DNA from: Ignelater luminosus
Lineage: Eukaryota > Arthropoda > Insecta > Coleoptera > Elateridae
Length of the DNA stretch: 64,000 nt
Reading direction: 5' to 3'
Assembly (NCBI GenBank): GCA_011009095.1
Contig: VTPC01004631.1
Coordinates: 60,874-124,873 of the forward strand
The translations under genes and the position numbers were made by a program. Position 1 is the stretch's first letter; the number at the start of each line of letters is the position of its first letter. Under the pieces are notes generated by a model. It worked only from the letters and a program-made list of their open reading frames with translations, did not search any database and was not told the origin of the DNA. Shown here piece by piece: positions 26,101 to 41,100 of the stretch.

Positions 26101-29100
26101 CATAATATTGTTTCGGTATAGATTCGCAAAGGTCAGTAGAAACAGTCGGCGTCATTTAATCAAAGTGATTTTTATTGAGGCAGGATGGGCGATGGCGCTC
26201 ACCAGCAAGCGCTCCTGCCGCTCCCTGCTACTCCCTGCTACTGGCTGCAATAGTTAATAAAGTTGTAGTACAACGAATTTAAAATTCTGACTAGCTTATT
26301 CGGTCTAAAAAGCCGATTATAATTTTATCTTTTTTAAGGTAAGATAAAGTCTCCAGTTTGGCTATTTCAAAACAATTTGTTTATGTCTGATCAGTCCGGG
26401 AAGGTTTTTAGGATTTTGTTTTGTTTTAATTGTTTTACTTCCTTCTCAATCAAGAGGGCGGTGAGTATATTAAATGTGGAAATAAAAAGATTTAGTGCTA
26501 TATTAGCTATTACTACTACCTCTACTACAAATAAAACCAACGATTAATCGTATCAAAGAAAACACTTTGCAGTAGTGATGGACCGTAATGGTTAAGAAGT
26601 AAGTACTTAAAACGTTTGGAGAGTGTATTCGTATTCTAATACCTGGTGCATAAATTAGGTTAGTGGTATTGGTACCGACGGTTTAGAAACTAAGATTCCT
26701 ACAGGAAAGTGGTCCATTAAGGCTCTCAACAAGCAATTTTCCCGATTTAATCTTTTGAGGAAAGCAAATTGTTTATACATATTTATATTCAATTTTCTGT
26801 TTTACGCAGGATTACCAACTATACATTTATACATTTAGTAATCAAAACTGCCTCTGTAACATAACATATTAGAAGACTGTTGGTTGGGAGATTATAGTAC
26901 AATTCAACAAGTAGTCTGAGCATGCACTAGCGCAACGTTTCCCAGCCTTTTCACCTACGTGATCTCTTGTTTTTATAGTCTGTTATTTAACGAACCCTAT
27001 TCTGTGGTCATATTTACTTCTGTTATAATGGCTCCGTATCTCCCAAACCTTGCCCACTGTTTTACTTTCTCTCTTTACTAACTTCCTTGATCTTGTCTTT
27101 TATACTACTATTTTCAAACCTTTTCCAAGTATCTACACCTACCTACTATAACGTTAATCGCGACAGTAAAGACAAGAGGCATGCCCGTAAGACGGTGATT
27201 TCAGCTTATTGGTTAAAAAGTTTCGCTTCGATCTCTTCACAAAAGTGTTGTCGTCAAATACTACAGCTGAAGACGTCTGCATCGGAGCTCGGTGCTGTTG
27301 TTTTTGATTTTTAGTGGATTTTGTCTCATAACACCATAATGACCTACTGGTCGTTTTGCCTTGGTTGTTTGTCTAGAAGTAGCCGGATGCGGCCAAACAA
27401 ACGTGTGAAGGAAGTAACAACCGTGTCTAGGACTGTGCAACCCGTTTGGCTATCAAATTTTGTTCAGGAGCAATGCTGGAAAAAGCTTATTTTGCTGCTT
27501 TCGAAAACTCGTCGAAAAAAGTAGGTGGCCTAGGCCATAGCTCAAATCTTAATTGTTTTTTACACGTTCGTTAAAAAAAGTGCAACATTTTTCATTAATT
27601 TTTGTTTATAAAGGATGCGTTTGTTTCATCGCGCTAGAAGCGTGAAAAAAGTGCCATAACGGTTCATTTTTTCACGCATTTGAGTGAAAAACGTATCGTA
27701 ACGTGTCGTTTTTTAACGCAAAATATTTAAAGACAAAATATAGAAAGTTGCCGTTGCTATGATACACGCTATAATTGTACATTTAATCAATGTTTTCAAA
27801 TAAGAAGCTGTTTGGAAGTAGGTAGTTCTTGATTTTTATTACGAACGTGAAAAAAGTTTTGTATGCAATTCGTGAGTAAAGTTACTTTTTTTTCACTCGG
27901 CAGATTTGCGCACTCGCCTTCGGCTCGTGCGACAAACTTTCCTTCTCGTAAAAAAAAGATACACTTGTTGCATAAATAACTATTTCTAAATCTTCTTTAG
28001 ATTTCATGACGCGCACAAAATTCTGCTGCGGATTCAAAGTAACGCGGTATCACAGCCTTCTTACAACGAGCGCGCGCAATTATTTCACTATCCGTAGCTC
28101 CGCTATTTACTATATTATAAAGCTTATTTTAGTCCGAGAATTATTGTTATGGGCACATCTTTGATATCTGTCATAGAAAAGCGTTTAGGATGCCAAAAAG
28201 CAAAAGGTGTGAATAGTTTTAAAGCTTTCTGTCAAACCTAATGTCAGGTTGTGTGGTTACTAAGTATTCAAAGTTATATCCCAGTCTTACCACCTTGATT
28301 TGGGCACTATGTGGGCATTTTAGACCCAATCGTTCCCCCCGTAACATCAGTCCCAGCTTTTGATTATTTTTCCAGGATTCCAGGTGTCCAAACGTCTGGA
28401 ATTGCAAGAAGCCCAGATTTTGTTAATTAATGTTCGGGGCTTTTTGATCTAAAACTCTTGGACTATTACTTTAAGTTATGACCTGCAGCTCTCGGAAAAT
28501 ATACGGTTCATTTCAGCCTCATTCATCATAGAAATGCATAAAGATAAATTTTAGTTCTTTTCTTCAATTAAATTCTAGGCGCTTCGTACGACGGGTGTAA
28601 CGTGATAATAGAAATGCTCAAACGATATACCAGATACCCGCAATCTGAGCTGGCAGATTGCTCGGAGGGGAGTTCGCAGGCCTTTCATTAAAAAAAAATA
28701 AAAGGGCGAATTTCTTAAAAACCAACTTTTCAAACGCTATTTTGAGTACCATACAAAATCTTATCAAAGAAAAAAGAAAAGCCAAAATGAAATAGCAGCA
28801 AACCCGAGATCCTGCTGATAAGAGAATATTCTTAACAACAAGGCTCTGACAGAAATAATAAGACTACAGAAAGAAGTTATGGTTTGGGATGCGATTTGTT
28901 TCGGAAGAAGATCACCTGTTGTATTCGTCCCAGGCACTATCAATGCTAATTGCTATATTCATAATGTCCTGGAACTGGTGTTAGTACCATTTATGCAGAC
29001 GTTACCAAACGATATTTCCCAACAGAATAACGCACATCCACACACTGCAAGCATTATCAGAAGGTACCTCCAGCAAGAACAACTGCAAATGTTGCCCTGG

Positions 29101-32100
29101 CCTGCACGATCACCGGACTTATCGCCGATCGAACACCTTTGGGGCATGATGGGACGGCGACTAAGATTATTGCCAAGAGCATCTAACAACTTAGACTAGT
29201 TGAGACACCAACTTAAGGTTATCTGAAACGAGATACCCTAGGAGAACATAAACCAGTTGATAGAAATGGTTGCATTGCTGTTCATGGCGATGCTACACAT
29301 TATTAATTTTGTTTTTGTTGTTGTTATTGTTTTCTTGTAATTGTTAATTTTTTGTTATGAAAACATGATTATTTCATATTCAATAAAAAAACATTATTTT
29401 AGCAAAGTTTCAAACCCATAGCCTTATTTTGAATGGGTGGTGCATTTCATATGAAACTGAGTGTAGGTACATATTTATCTACTAAGCCTAAGGTTGAGTC
29501 CTTCTAGAGCATGATTTTCTATGCTTCATCGCTCTTCCGAATTTGGTTGAAAACTTGCAGTAGTTTGGGCAAGTCAGAGCCGCGTGGCTTGTGGTTGGTT
29601 GTCGGCTGGACTCAGAACTCCCAGTGACCTTCCAAACAAATAAACAGAGAAGAGACGCGTGCTATCTGTTGGCAGTCCCTGTGGTATGGTATACATTTTA
29701 GTTGCAAATAAGTATGCAAACTAAAACCATTCCATTTTAACGATTTATGTAACAGAATAATAAACCAAGAATCCAGATGAATCAGGAATTACACGTTTTC
29801 ATCTAATAACTTGCGAGGTAACGTTTATGTCAAGCTAGATAAACCATCGAGCCACAAATCAACGTAAGTTGTTAAGCCAGGATTCCACTGCCTGTGATGG
29901 CTCGTCAAACCATTGCAAGCAATGACAAGCCATCATAAGTCACACACTCTGAGACCGGACCTCTTGTTATGCGTTGTTGATCACATGAAACGAGCTTGTC
30001 GTGGCTCTATTCAGCTTGGCTCGTGCGTACTCGTGATTGACTTGTCTAGACAGAGAACAACGTTTTGACAAACCGCAAACTGTGATGTGAACAAGATAAC
30101 TTGTCAAATCACTACAAATTCTTAATCCAACCTTCAACGACCCATGCGTCATTGAAAACCGCAGGTCGTGAGAACCCGGCTGTAATTGAAAAGTAGCAAG
30201 TCTTTTTGAATCTATGTTCGTTTACCGTATTTGAAATAACCGAACAAACAGATAGAGAGTAGGTCAGTTTCACAGAGCGTGACTTTGGTTTTATAATATA
30301 TCCCGATAATTCTAACATACTGTACGATAAAAAAAGACAAAAATTAATATTGTCTCCCCAACAAAGATTGAAAAATTCGTGCAAGCATTGACTATCATAC
30401 CTCCAGACGATCGTTTCGTCCTTGTTTGGACTCATCAGTGGAGGATAATGAAAGTCAATGCTTACCCGCTTCATGCTGGTTATATACAAATCAGCTACAA
30501 CATTAGCAGCATGAAAATATTGAGGCGCCATCTAATAAGAGCGCCAACATTTAGAACTACTGACTCGACAAGTCGTTCTGAATTTAAAAATTTACAAATA
30601 GGAAAACTTTACACCTTTTATATACAATAAAAGGTTGTTCTAACTTATAGTGGGGTTTATTGGTAACAATAAAAAAAGACAAAAATTAATGTTGTCTCCC
30701 CAACAAAGTTTGAAAAATTCGTGCCAGCATTGACTATCATACTATATTAATTTTTGTCTTTTTTTATTGTTACCAATAAACCCCACTATAAGTTAAAACA
30801 ACCTTTTATTGTATATAAAAGGTGTATAGTTTTCCTATTTGGAAATTTTTAAATTTAAACTAACATACTGAGTTTGATTTCTGTGAAATAATGATTGGAG
30901 ATTACTTAATAATTTTGGTAAGTCAACATTCTGATACATATACAATAGGATGGATCACCTAACGCTGTACCCCTTAGGAAACTTTCTTCTTTAAATGCAA
31001 TGAGTCAAATATGTTGGATTACAGTACAATTCTATTAAAGGTTTCACGTTATATGACTCACTCTGTATACAAAACAAGATTACTTTTGGTTAATTTAGTA
31101 ACAAAAAGTATCCATAGTCTACACGAATCGTCAAAGACATTAAGGAATATTAGTGTTAGAATATTATACATCTATAGCTTATTTTAATTTTAAGGCTGTT
31201 CATTCTTATCTCGTTGAATCAATGAGGTATCATAATATCCAATAATATACGGTTGTATAACTGCATACGGTTTCATAAACAGAATGAGTTTCAAGATAAA
31301 ACTGAAATTAGAATTTTATTAAAATACCCATTTTACAGAAAAATTATTGTTGATTATCTTTTCTAGTTAAGGTTATTTAAGGAGTGATGTTTCTTTCTAA
31401 TACATACTATTACTCACTAACAATAAGTGCATCTGCAGTAATTTTCAATAAAATGTTTTACAAAATTCAATAGAGTTTAGACTCGTTTGAATTTTAGGTT
31501 CTACAGTATTATCAGTCGAGTTGGCCAATTCCTAAAAGTTATGCATTAACGTCAACAGTTTTTTATGGCATAGCTAGTTGCTACTTGTTTTATGACACAT
31601 TTTACAAAAGCATTAATTTTGCTTGTACTTACAAGACGTTTTTCTGCCAATAAACTTAAGAAAAGAAAACATAATTACATGTTTAAGGAAGTAAATCTCC
31701 TTGGCATAAAATTACAAAATATTTTCTGCACTTGTGATGTTCACGACCGCAAAAATAAAAACAAAAAGAAAACTTTTTTAGATACGGCTATTTAATGTTA
31801 AAAATAAAAATAGAAGTACTCGACGCAATGTACACTGTAAGTTCCGTATTTATTTAAGTACCATAGACGTTTACAAGTAAGCAATTTGAACCGTACATTA
31901 AATGCAAATAAATTTCAGTCTAATTAAATTATCGTTTAAGCGTAACGGATGTGCAACAGTTTTAACTTGTTTATTGCACAATGTATTGAATTATTTTGGG
32001 TCACCATCTTAACTAGACAGCTTGTCTATCCGTCAGTACAATTATAATTTGCCAGATTTTCAAGTGAACTCTTGCCAAGTTTTTTCGGTCGATGACTTTT

Positions 32101-35100
32101 CTTTGCTTTAAACCTAAACATTTGCCTCTCATTATTCAAGATTTTACTGCATAAAATGTTGGTCTGGTTTCATATTTGGAAGGGATTTCTGAAATAAATT
32201 TATGCAACAGAAATTGATACATTGTTTAATATTTTATGGGTTTAAAGGTTATTTTAAATGGAAAATACAGAATAAACCTTTGGCGCTTTGATGCAAGCTC
32301 AGACAGACACTCAACAGTTGTAGTTACGTCATCAGTTACGAGATTCTAGAAAACAGAAGTTTGGGATACACCTAGTGTTTACTGAATTCGCTCGGTATGA
32401 GCGGTATGAGTATAAAACGGGAAATTACAACGTTCTGTAAAAGTGAAAGCGGTTTTTTCAGAATTGTATTGGTTTCCGAGCAGGGTGTATTCATGGGCGT
32501 CCGCTCGATAATTTCCAGGGAGGGGGGGCTAACCAACAAATTTATAATATAAGCCATACACGAATACATTCCGAAATAGAAAACGAAAATACGATTTAAA
32601 AATCCGGGGGGGGGGTAGCGTCCCTCCTTGCCCATAGGAGCAAACGCCCTTGGGTATATTAGACCACTATAGGTACTAGCTATTTATTTGTCTTAGATTT
32701 CTTCTTTTATGGTGATTTCAGATGAAATGACAAGTACAATTCTGTAATTTATATATAATATACAGTGTTCGGAAAAAGTTCCGGCACGGCCTCGTAATTT
32801 CTAAGCAGAAAGATATATTCCTAGAAATTCCAGAAACTGTGTAGGACTAAAAATATTACATCTTGAAAGTAACAAGTTTCATTAGGTATAGGTGGGGAGA
32901 GAAAGGGGGTGGTTACATCAAAATTTTCAAACAGCAACCCTACTTAAATTTACTTTTGTTCGAAATACATTTTAAAAAAATGTTTCAGTGAATACCGGAA
33001 GTCTCTATGACAATTTATTCAAAAGTTATATCCAATTAATTATCCCAAAATTTAATATTTAAATTTGAAATAATAAAAGATCGTGAAATTTGAACATTTA
33101 TTGTGATAACATAGTTAATAAAATCAATTATTCTCAGTAATTCTGAAATTTAATAATAAAATAAATAAAACAATAAATTTTAGAATTATTAAGAATAATT
33201 TTTCGGTTTTCGCTAAAACATTTCTTTTTTTAATGTCTTTCGAACAAAAGTAAATTTAAGTAGGGTTGCTACTTCAAAATTCTGATCTAACCCCCCTCTC
33301 CCCCACTTATACCTAATAAAAATCTTGCTACTTTCAAAATATAGTATCTTTAGTCCTAAAAGGTCCCTGAAATTTTTAGAAATATATATCTTTCCGCTTA
33401 GAAATTAGGAGGCCGCGCCGAAACTTTTTCCGGACACTGTATAATTTTAGATCACTGAATATAATTCGAAGTCAGCTATTCAATGGTGTCAAAATCAGAT
33501 AAGAAATAGACTACGTAAAAAGAAAACTTTTGAAAAAATATTTATTTTTCCGTACATAACAATTTCTGTTTGTTAACTTTATTTTCTATATAATAACGTG
33601 CATGAACGAAACCTTAGCACACTTCTAAATTTTAACAGTTCAATCAACTGAATAACTCCTACATAGTAATTGCAAAAAATTTTCTTCATGCCCAACCTTA
33701 AAATCTAAGAACATATTTCGTACTCTCATTTATTACAGAGATTTGTGGCTTTACAACAATCTGAAAACCTCGCATTCTAAAGACAAAAAGATACCAATAA
33801 ACTGATGTCCAGACTAGGCAACTTTCTTTTTTAAATTAAAATTCGGATCTTATAACTTTAAAGGTCTGCGAGATCCCTTTTGTGTATCGGCTTAAGAAAA
33901 ACAATATGTAGTTGCCTACTGCTCATTTCAAATGAATTGTCTAAAATAGCTAATGGTCGAAATTTGCTCTTCGCCAAACCACTTGCCACAAATATTGAAA
34001 GAAATTCGCTTTCCACTAAAAGACCCAACGAAGCTAACGTCAGTATTCGCTCTTCACAAGACACCTATGATGGCTCAAGATCGATCTTCGTCCTCCAACT
34101 AGACATATACGGTTGCTACTGGTGGTTTTCAAAGTGTACTGGAACAAAGAAAAGTGTAGGCAACAGTCTATTAGTTGGTAGTAGTACTTGTATTAGTAAA
34201 ACTCCTAGCCGTACTGTTGCGGGAGATTCCTGCTGGTTTGCTTTTATGAGTTCCAAATTTTGTTGTATAGCGATTCTTGTCCGAGTGTATCAACTTTCAT
34301 AGCGTTTAAGGTATCAAAATCTTTCTGAGGCCAAGATTATTAGTTAAGACATGTTGCATTTATTGCCACTAAAATATTCTGTAAAACTCTCAACATGCTT
34401 CTAATGAAGGTTCCACAGTTTAATCAATTTTCTGTCATCTAAGCGTCGATATACCTTTAGAATTTAAGAACACATTTGTATGATGTATGTGATCCTGCCT
34501 TAGAATTATTCGTATGCTGCTATCTTTTTATCCAAATCTGTAAAGGAACATTTTAGGACTCCAAATGTACAATAAACAATGACAGATAATGTTCAAATGT
34601 TAATTGCAACAATTTTGTTCTTATTATGTACTGTGGATTTTATTAACTTCCTTATGCGTAATTGCCTTATCCCTGCACTCGCTTGAAGTACAGTTATCAT
34701 TTTTGCGCACTGGTTAGCTCTAAGCTAGAACTTCAAGTGGAAGAAAAAGAGGAAGCATTGTGTTCCACGTTTTCTAGAAGATTCTGTATATGGTGTTTAC
34801 TGCATTTGTGTGTATGTTGTTTCATCGTCTAATCTCGATTATATTTTCTTCATGCTATTTCTATGCTTGTGTTTCTGAGTTATTTTGGAGAATTAGCATA
34901 CAGCTTCAGTTTGTCCATAAAAAACAAATGTATGGTCTTGGAATTATTTACATTAATGTGTAACTTAGTACTCCAATTCTAGATGAGATTCTTAGAGAGG
35001 TCTTCATAGCACTAGCGTGGATTACTAATATTTTGAGTAACCAAGTATGAGGAAGAATCGAAGGCCTTGTGACAATAGACCCAAGCCACAGTCAAATTTT

Positions 35101-38100
35101 TAGATTTGGCTCTTGCTTGACCGATTATCGCCGAGACAGTAATTAACCTTACTTTATTGTGAATTGCAGCGAGATCCAAGATTTCTCTGTGATTTTGATA
35201 AACACAAACAGTTATTTGTACCTGTATCATACATCAAAAGAAACATGATCATCTAATAAGTATCTGACAATGCTGGAAATTAAACTTAATGTAGCCGTAA
35301 CAAACAACTATTATGTAGATAGTCAACTCTTTCTAATAGTATTAAGCAACTGACTACCACAAAATTTGAAAATTTCGAGTTACGATATTCATACTATTAG
35401 TTCCAATTATTTTATTAAATATCATTCAATCTAATTTAATGCAAACTCTCGTTGAATAAATTACCCATTTCCCTGACCATATAGTTTTCGAAAACAAATG
35501 AACTGCTTCTAATTCTTAATTGCTTGCACTTACGTCCAAATGAGCTAACCTATTTTTTCTAAACAACGAGGAGGATTGTTTTTGCCAAAAAAAGTTTGGG
35601 TAAATACAACTGGAATATTTACATTTTTTGTCTTTTACGTTTGAGGTAAAAAAGCAAAAGATGTAATCAGAATATTAGGTTATGTAATATTACCATACAA
35701 AGCAATTGCAATCTGATTGAAAGTTACTATATGCTGACCTCAACAGGGTCTTCCCATTGAGGTCAAGTTCAACGATCAAGTTTACTTTAAAGTTATTTTC
35801 GCACCTTTCATCGCATTAAATGTGTGTGAATTAAATAAAAATCGTGCCAAATTCCATGTAAAATGGTTAAATTTATAATCGCTAATGTTTTTCAGAACAG
35901 TCAATGATTCTGTTATGTAATTCAGGTTGAAAGTATTTAAAAAAATTCTAAATTTATTGCCAGAAATTTTAAATATAATAAACAAAAAGAAAATGCAATT
36001 TGCAAAAAGCTAAAGTAAGAAACTTCAGGTTTTAGATTGTGCCTTATTTTGTGAATTTAGATCTATAATTAAGTTGTTTATAAGTGTTCCCAGGAGCAGA
36101 ACGAAAGAAAGGTTTGTGAAAAGTCAGGTTACATCGTTTTTAAATTGGATTGAATATGTGTTTAAACTAGTTGGCACAAACTTCTTTACATTAATCATTC
36201 TCCAAAAACAAATGGATATTTTTGGGGTATTTTATAAGATGTGTGCTATCGAACTGACGTACTAATCTTGAATATTTTTTACTTGAAGTTTATAAACTGA
36301 GTTACGTTTTTATTTTGCTTGGTAGCTTTCGCACCACTGTGTAATACAGCGTGCAACATTTCTCGATTACTTACTATTTATAAGTTTTGCAATACAAAAT
36401 TAAGAAAGCTGTTCTGAACATCATTACTTTAATAAATTCATTATAATAAGATCGGTTGACTACATGAAAGCAGAAAGAGATTCAATGACTATAAGAGTAA
36501 TGAAATAGACAAAACTATGTGTAGATGTTAGATGGCACGCTTGCTACTTGCTATTTATTTTTTTATGGTCATAGTACACAGAACCTTCAAAATAAGTCTT
36601 TCTATGCGATGAATCTCTCTTCGTATTTGAAGAAAAATGAGTTACTATACGTACCGTTAGGTCTACCTAGATACTTGTAACGCAATCCTGCCTCAATCCT
36701 CAAGCATTACGTAAATTCAGGACGACTCCTAATCTAATATTAATTTTGAGTATTACTCTTGAGCGCATAATGCATTAAAGAAATTAATGTGGTAATTTAT
36801 GTTTGTATAACTTCTCTTCATTTGTTATAGGTAGCACCTATTATAATTTACTATAAAGATCTTATTTTGTTTTTAGTTCAAAAACATTCCTCGTTGTACA
36901 AACTGCTGTCTTATCAATCTTAGGTGTTTTGAACTTGAAATAGTACACCACTATAATCATAATGAATAAAAAAACAAACATTGCCAAGGTAGGTCCTTCA
37001 CCTAAGTGAGGAATGTGCGTATACCTAACGTAAATAAAACGATCTTGCTAATATTAAAATGTGTTTGCATATTTTGTTTTATTTTAATAATATAAATCTT
37101 TAAATTTGTCTTTATTGGATTTACAAGGTTATTTTAATTATCTATTTACGTTAAAGCAGATGCGTTACGTAACCACGAACATCCACGAAACGCTCTGCTT
37201 CAGACTCGCTTTAATTTTTTTCAAACAAGACAGCATCGACAGCAATAGATTTTAAAAAAATTGGATACTTTACCCAGACATCAATCATGCAGAATTGTTC
37301 TCGAAATTAAAAATATTTTTCGTTTTTGTTCTTAAAAACAATCTAACGTGTGCTTCTGATACACGTTTACATAGAATGCGCAAAAACTTAATGTTTAGAT
37401 TACCTAAAGTTGACAAGTCAACAACACAAAGGGGTTTTCATCAATCACTGACGCAACTAACTTCCCCACGGCGCTTGCAGTGCTTCGTTTTGCAGGATTC
37501 TGGAGCCACATAGCACGAACAATCAAAAATTGAAGACATCCAGCTTCAATCTGCAAAATTAATTAACGATCTCTTTTCAAATTTATTATCATACCGAAGC
37601 CAATCAGTCAGAACCAATGCAGCCGACAGACACCATAATTATCATCTTCATTCTTAATTCATGTTTCTTGAAGGGAAGAAATTGCTTTAAGAGCTATTTG
37701 TAACTCTTCTTCAGAAATTGTTACTTGGAGAGCTGCGATTCCTGTTTAGTAAAGTAAGTGTGAAATTGAAGACTGAGGCTTCGTTAAGTTAGGCAAAAGT
37801 AACCAAAGCGAGCTGGTGGGTGCCGCCACAAAGACCTCCGCAAATGGAATCTTCGACCATAAATGATTCTTTGTTAAAATCGACAAAATCAACTTTTTGT
37901 CAACAAAAGTCGAAGATCGACGAAGAACAAACATGAAGAAAAGAGGAAAAAATCTAAGACTTTCTGAATGACAATACAAGGTCACGACAGCTCCAGAAGT
38001 TAATTTTATGCGGATTCAAAACCTGAGATGTGGACTTACTACTTCCGTTGTTTGTTTTAATGGGCATAAGCAAATTGCTGGGATGCTTGAATTGATGGCA

Positions 38101-41100
38101 GAATTTATTGATAGTATTGGTTTTGGCTTGCAATAATCTAGAGGGACTGAATAGATAATATCCTCGTAGTCTGGGAGCTGACATGTTCATCCAGTACCCC
38201 ACTGTTTATTGCAATTTATTACAACCCGGACTGAGTTTTGTCTCAGTTATGGCCTATGAAAAAAATGAAAGACCGCAACGTTGCAGAATCATATCAGTTA
38301 CTCGAACGCAGGTGCTTATGATATATCTTTCATGAGGGATGCAAAATATAACCTTGCGGAGGGAGAGGCAACGGTACCTAGTTACGCCACTGGGTCCTCT
38401 ATAGTTGGGTATAAAAGTTTGTAACTTACTACTGTCGCATATAATAGAAACAGAAAGTTTAAACCAGTTTAAAAGAGATTCTCCTTTTTACTTGTTGGAA
38501 CGGCATGGACTATATCGTACGATCTAGTGTGTGCTACACATTATTTTATTATTATTACTTACTTCCTCAGATATTCTTTACAAACATTATGGGAGAAGAA
38601 TAAGTACTTACTTACTGACAATAGTAGCGCAATACAACATACCTTTTATGTGTATTCAAACTTTTGAAACAAATTATAAAATTCCAGATTATCAAAAAAG
38701 TTTACATGAACATTAGGACAGTGAACGCAATTCAGTAATTTCTCAAAATAGTACTTTACTCAGAAGAAGTCTGTTTTGTAATCTCAATGTAATTATTTAG
38801 TTTATTCATGTTATTATAGTCTCTTTATACTTTTTCTTGTGAATCTTTCCCTTTAATGGATCATGAACGTTTTCTGTTGTGACTGACCGTAACTAATACG
38901 AATGTCTAACCACCAAAGTCTACTGTACAAGACCAGTATAAGGAACAGCATTTTTCTGACTTTTGACGTTGTCAATCATCTCAATCGAATGTCTTTATGA
39001 AGTAAACCCACAGAAAATTTCTGAATCAAGGCCTCAACCGATGTTACTGCGCCGCTGACGTATATTTATATTATCAATTAGTAAGAAGAGTTTCTTGAAG
39101 TCACCTTCAATAATGATGCGACCAAGTCCGTCAGAAATGAAAAGACTAAATTATCGTTCATAAATCATCAAGAAGATGGGTGGGCAAACTTGGTTCCAAA
39201 AGCCAAATCAATTCGAATATCAAAACTAAATTGTATGGTTTGATTTCGCAACAATTTCTAAATATGGTTTACGGTATCTATTGCGGATATACAGTCGTGG
39301 AAATAAAACAGCGTGAGTATCATTTCACTTCCTTTAGTTCTTGAAGGTTAGAGCTCGAGGCCCGTTATAAAACTTTTTGATGACATACAAGAATAATAAG
39401 ATCCTCCGTTCCCTTGTCTCAAAAGAAATCTACTCAGTTTATCCCAGAAATCTAACAATCTTTGACATACAATATTTTGTTAAAAAACTCGGTGCATCTG
39501 ATAGCATTTCTTCACGATAGTAATAACACTTCAGATTTAAATCGTATGTCATGGAATAAAGGACGAAGAATAAATACTGTAGACTATAACAGAGACAAAA
39601 TGCTTGTTCAAGTTTCTGTGTTTCATTTCCATTATAATCTAACTGCCAATTGTACCATTTCAGTAACATTATTTTTTATTCTTGGCCTTGCTCTCTTTAC
39701 TTCATGCTGAAGAGCAATAGGACCAAGTGTCAAGATATTCTTATTTCGTTAGTTCCAACACAAAAGACGATTGATTGAAATACGTTACCGTATTTTTGTA
39801 TTTAAACTTCCAAACTGTTCAGTGTGCTTTAATTAGTCTTCAAGAAGAAAAGAAGAACAATTCAATACTTTTTTGTTACGGAACAAATTTTTTCTAGCTT
39901 TATTTGACTTGCTAAAACTTAATCAAGTTACTTCTAGTAGCATAAAATTGAGTCTTCTACATACCGTTTTTCTTCATTAAATCTATAAAACAAGAATTTA
40001 AAAAGTGGCCGTTTTTGCCAAAACTGAAGACTAATGTTAAGTTGTACGAGGGAATCAACTTGGTGAATGAAAGCTGTTAATATTGAATATAATCTGGTAG
40101 TGTTTCAGTTCTTGGACAAGCTTCTGTTACTAAAAGCTAACACAATTTTGTTTCTTCTTATCTTGAAAAAACCTTTTTGACAAGTGGATTTCCACTAGTT
40201 GGATCAGTATTTCAAATCTTGATATTTCGAGGAAATGGAACTATGGAGAAACAGCAGCAAGACTCAGTATTCAAGATACTTAAAGTTGCATTCTGGATTA
40301 GGTTTCTTGATCGTTTAACTACTACTTAGATCAGGAATATGACGATCGGACAATGAAATTTTTTTCTAATTATCGATGGAGTAAGGAAGGAGAAAAGATA
40401 AACAAGACTTTGAAATTGATAAAACAATCTTAGTTGTATTGGTGATATCGTAGAACATAAAGATAAGGGAGATGTGGTAATAGAAGCCTAACCATGTACC
40501 AGCTTGTAAGTATCCTTCTGGTGCCTACACTCTGAACCCTAGCAATTTGTAAATATTTTAAAACTTATTAATGAACCACATAATTTTTGTAAAAAAGAGT
40601 TTACCAAAACAAGTTTTAATACTATACATATAAAGGAAATTATTGCAAAAATTTGATGTTTAGCATAAGACTTTTCTTTACGAAAAAGTTCCTAACTTGC
40701 AAAATCAAAATAAAAAAACTGAGTATAAAATGAAGAATCAAAATCTTCTAAAGGTAGATTTGAATAGTAGGGTTCAGATAAACATCAGCAAAAAGATTGG
40801 AAAGAAACAAAAAGATAAATGCATGCCTTAATAAGAATATTTATGTAAAGACACTTGAATTTGGGAAGAAATTAACCAATTTAGCAAAACAATGAAGGAA
40901 ATGTAAGACTAATATGAAGTTTGAAGATATTTACCTGCATCACTATAGCATTTTCAAAATATAAATTCGGGGGATTACGTAAGCAGGCAGTGGCATGTGC
41001 ATTGCAGGATTGCAACTTTCAGATGTTTCACGTCGGGAGTCATTTGCAGATAATTCTAGTATTGCTGTTACTTAACATGTGTGTATTAGGTTTATTAATT

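Noticed and set aside
30112-30531. 139-codon open frame on the minus strand
   Set aside because: The longest unexplained frame, but it overlaps dispersed repeat sequence (direct repeat at 30329), shows no domain, and lies in an SCP intron; judged chance or repeat-derived.
33880-34302. 140-codon open frame on the plus strand
   Set aside because: Cys/Ser-rich reading without any motif, overlapped by an equally open minus frame; no support as a gene.
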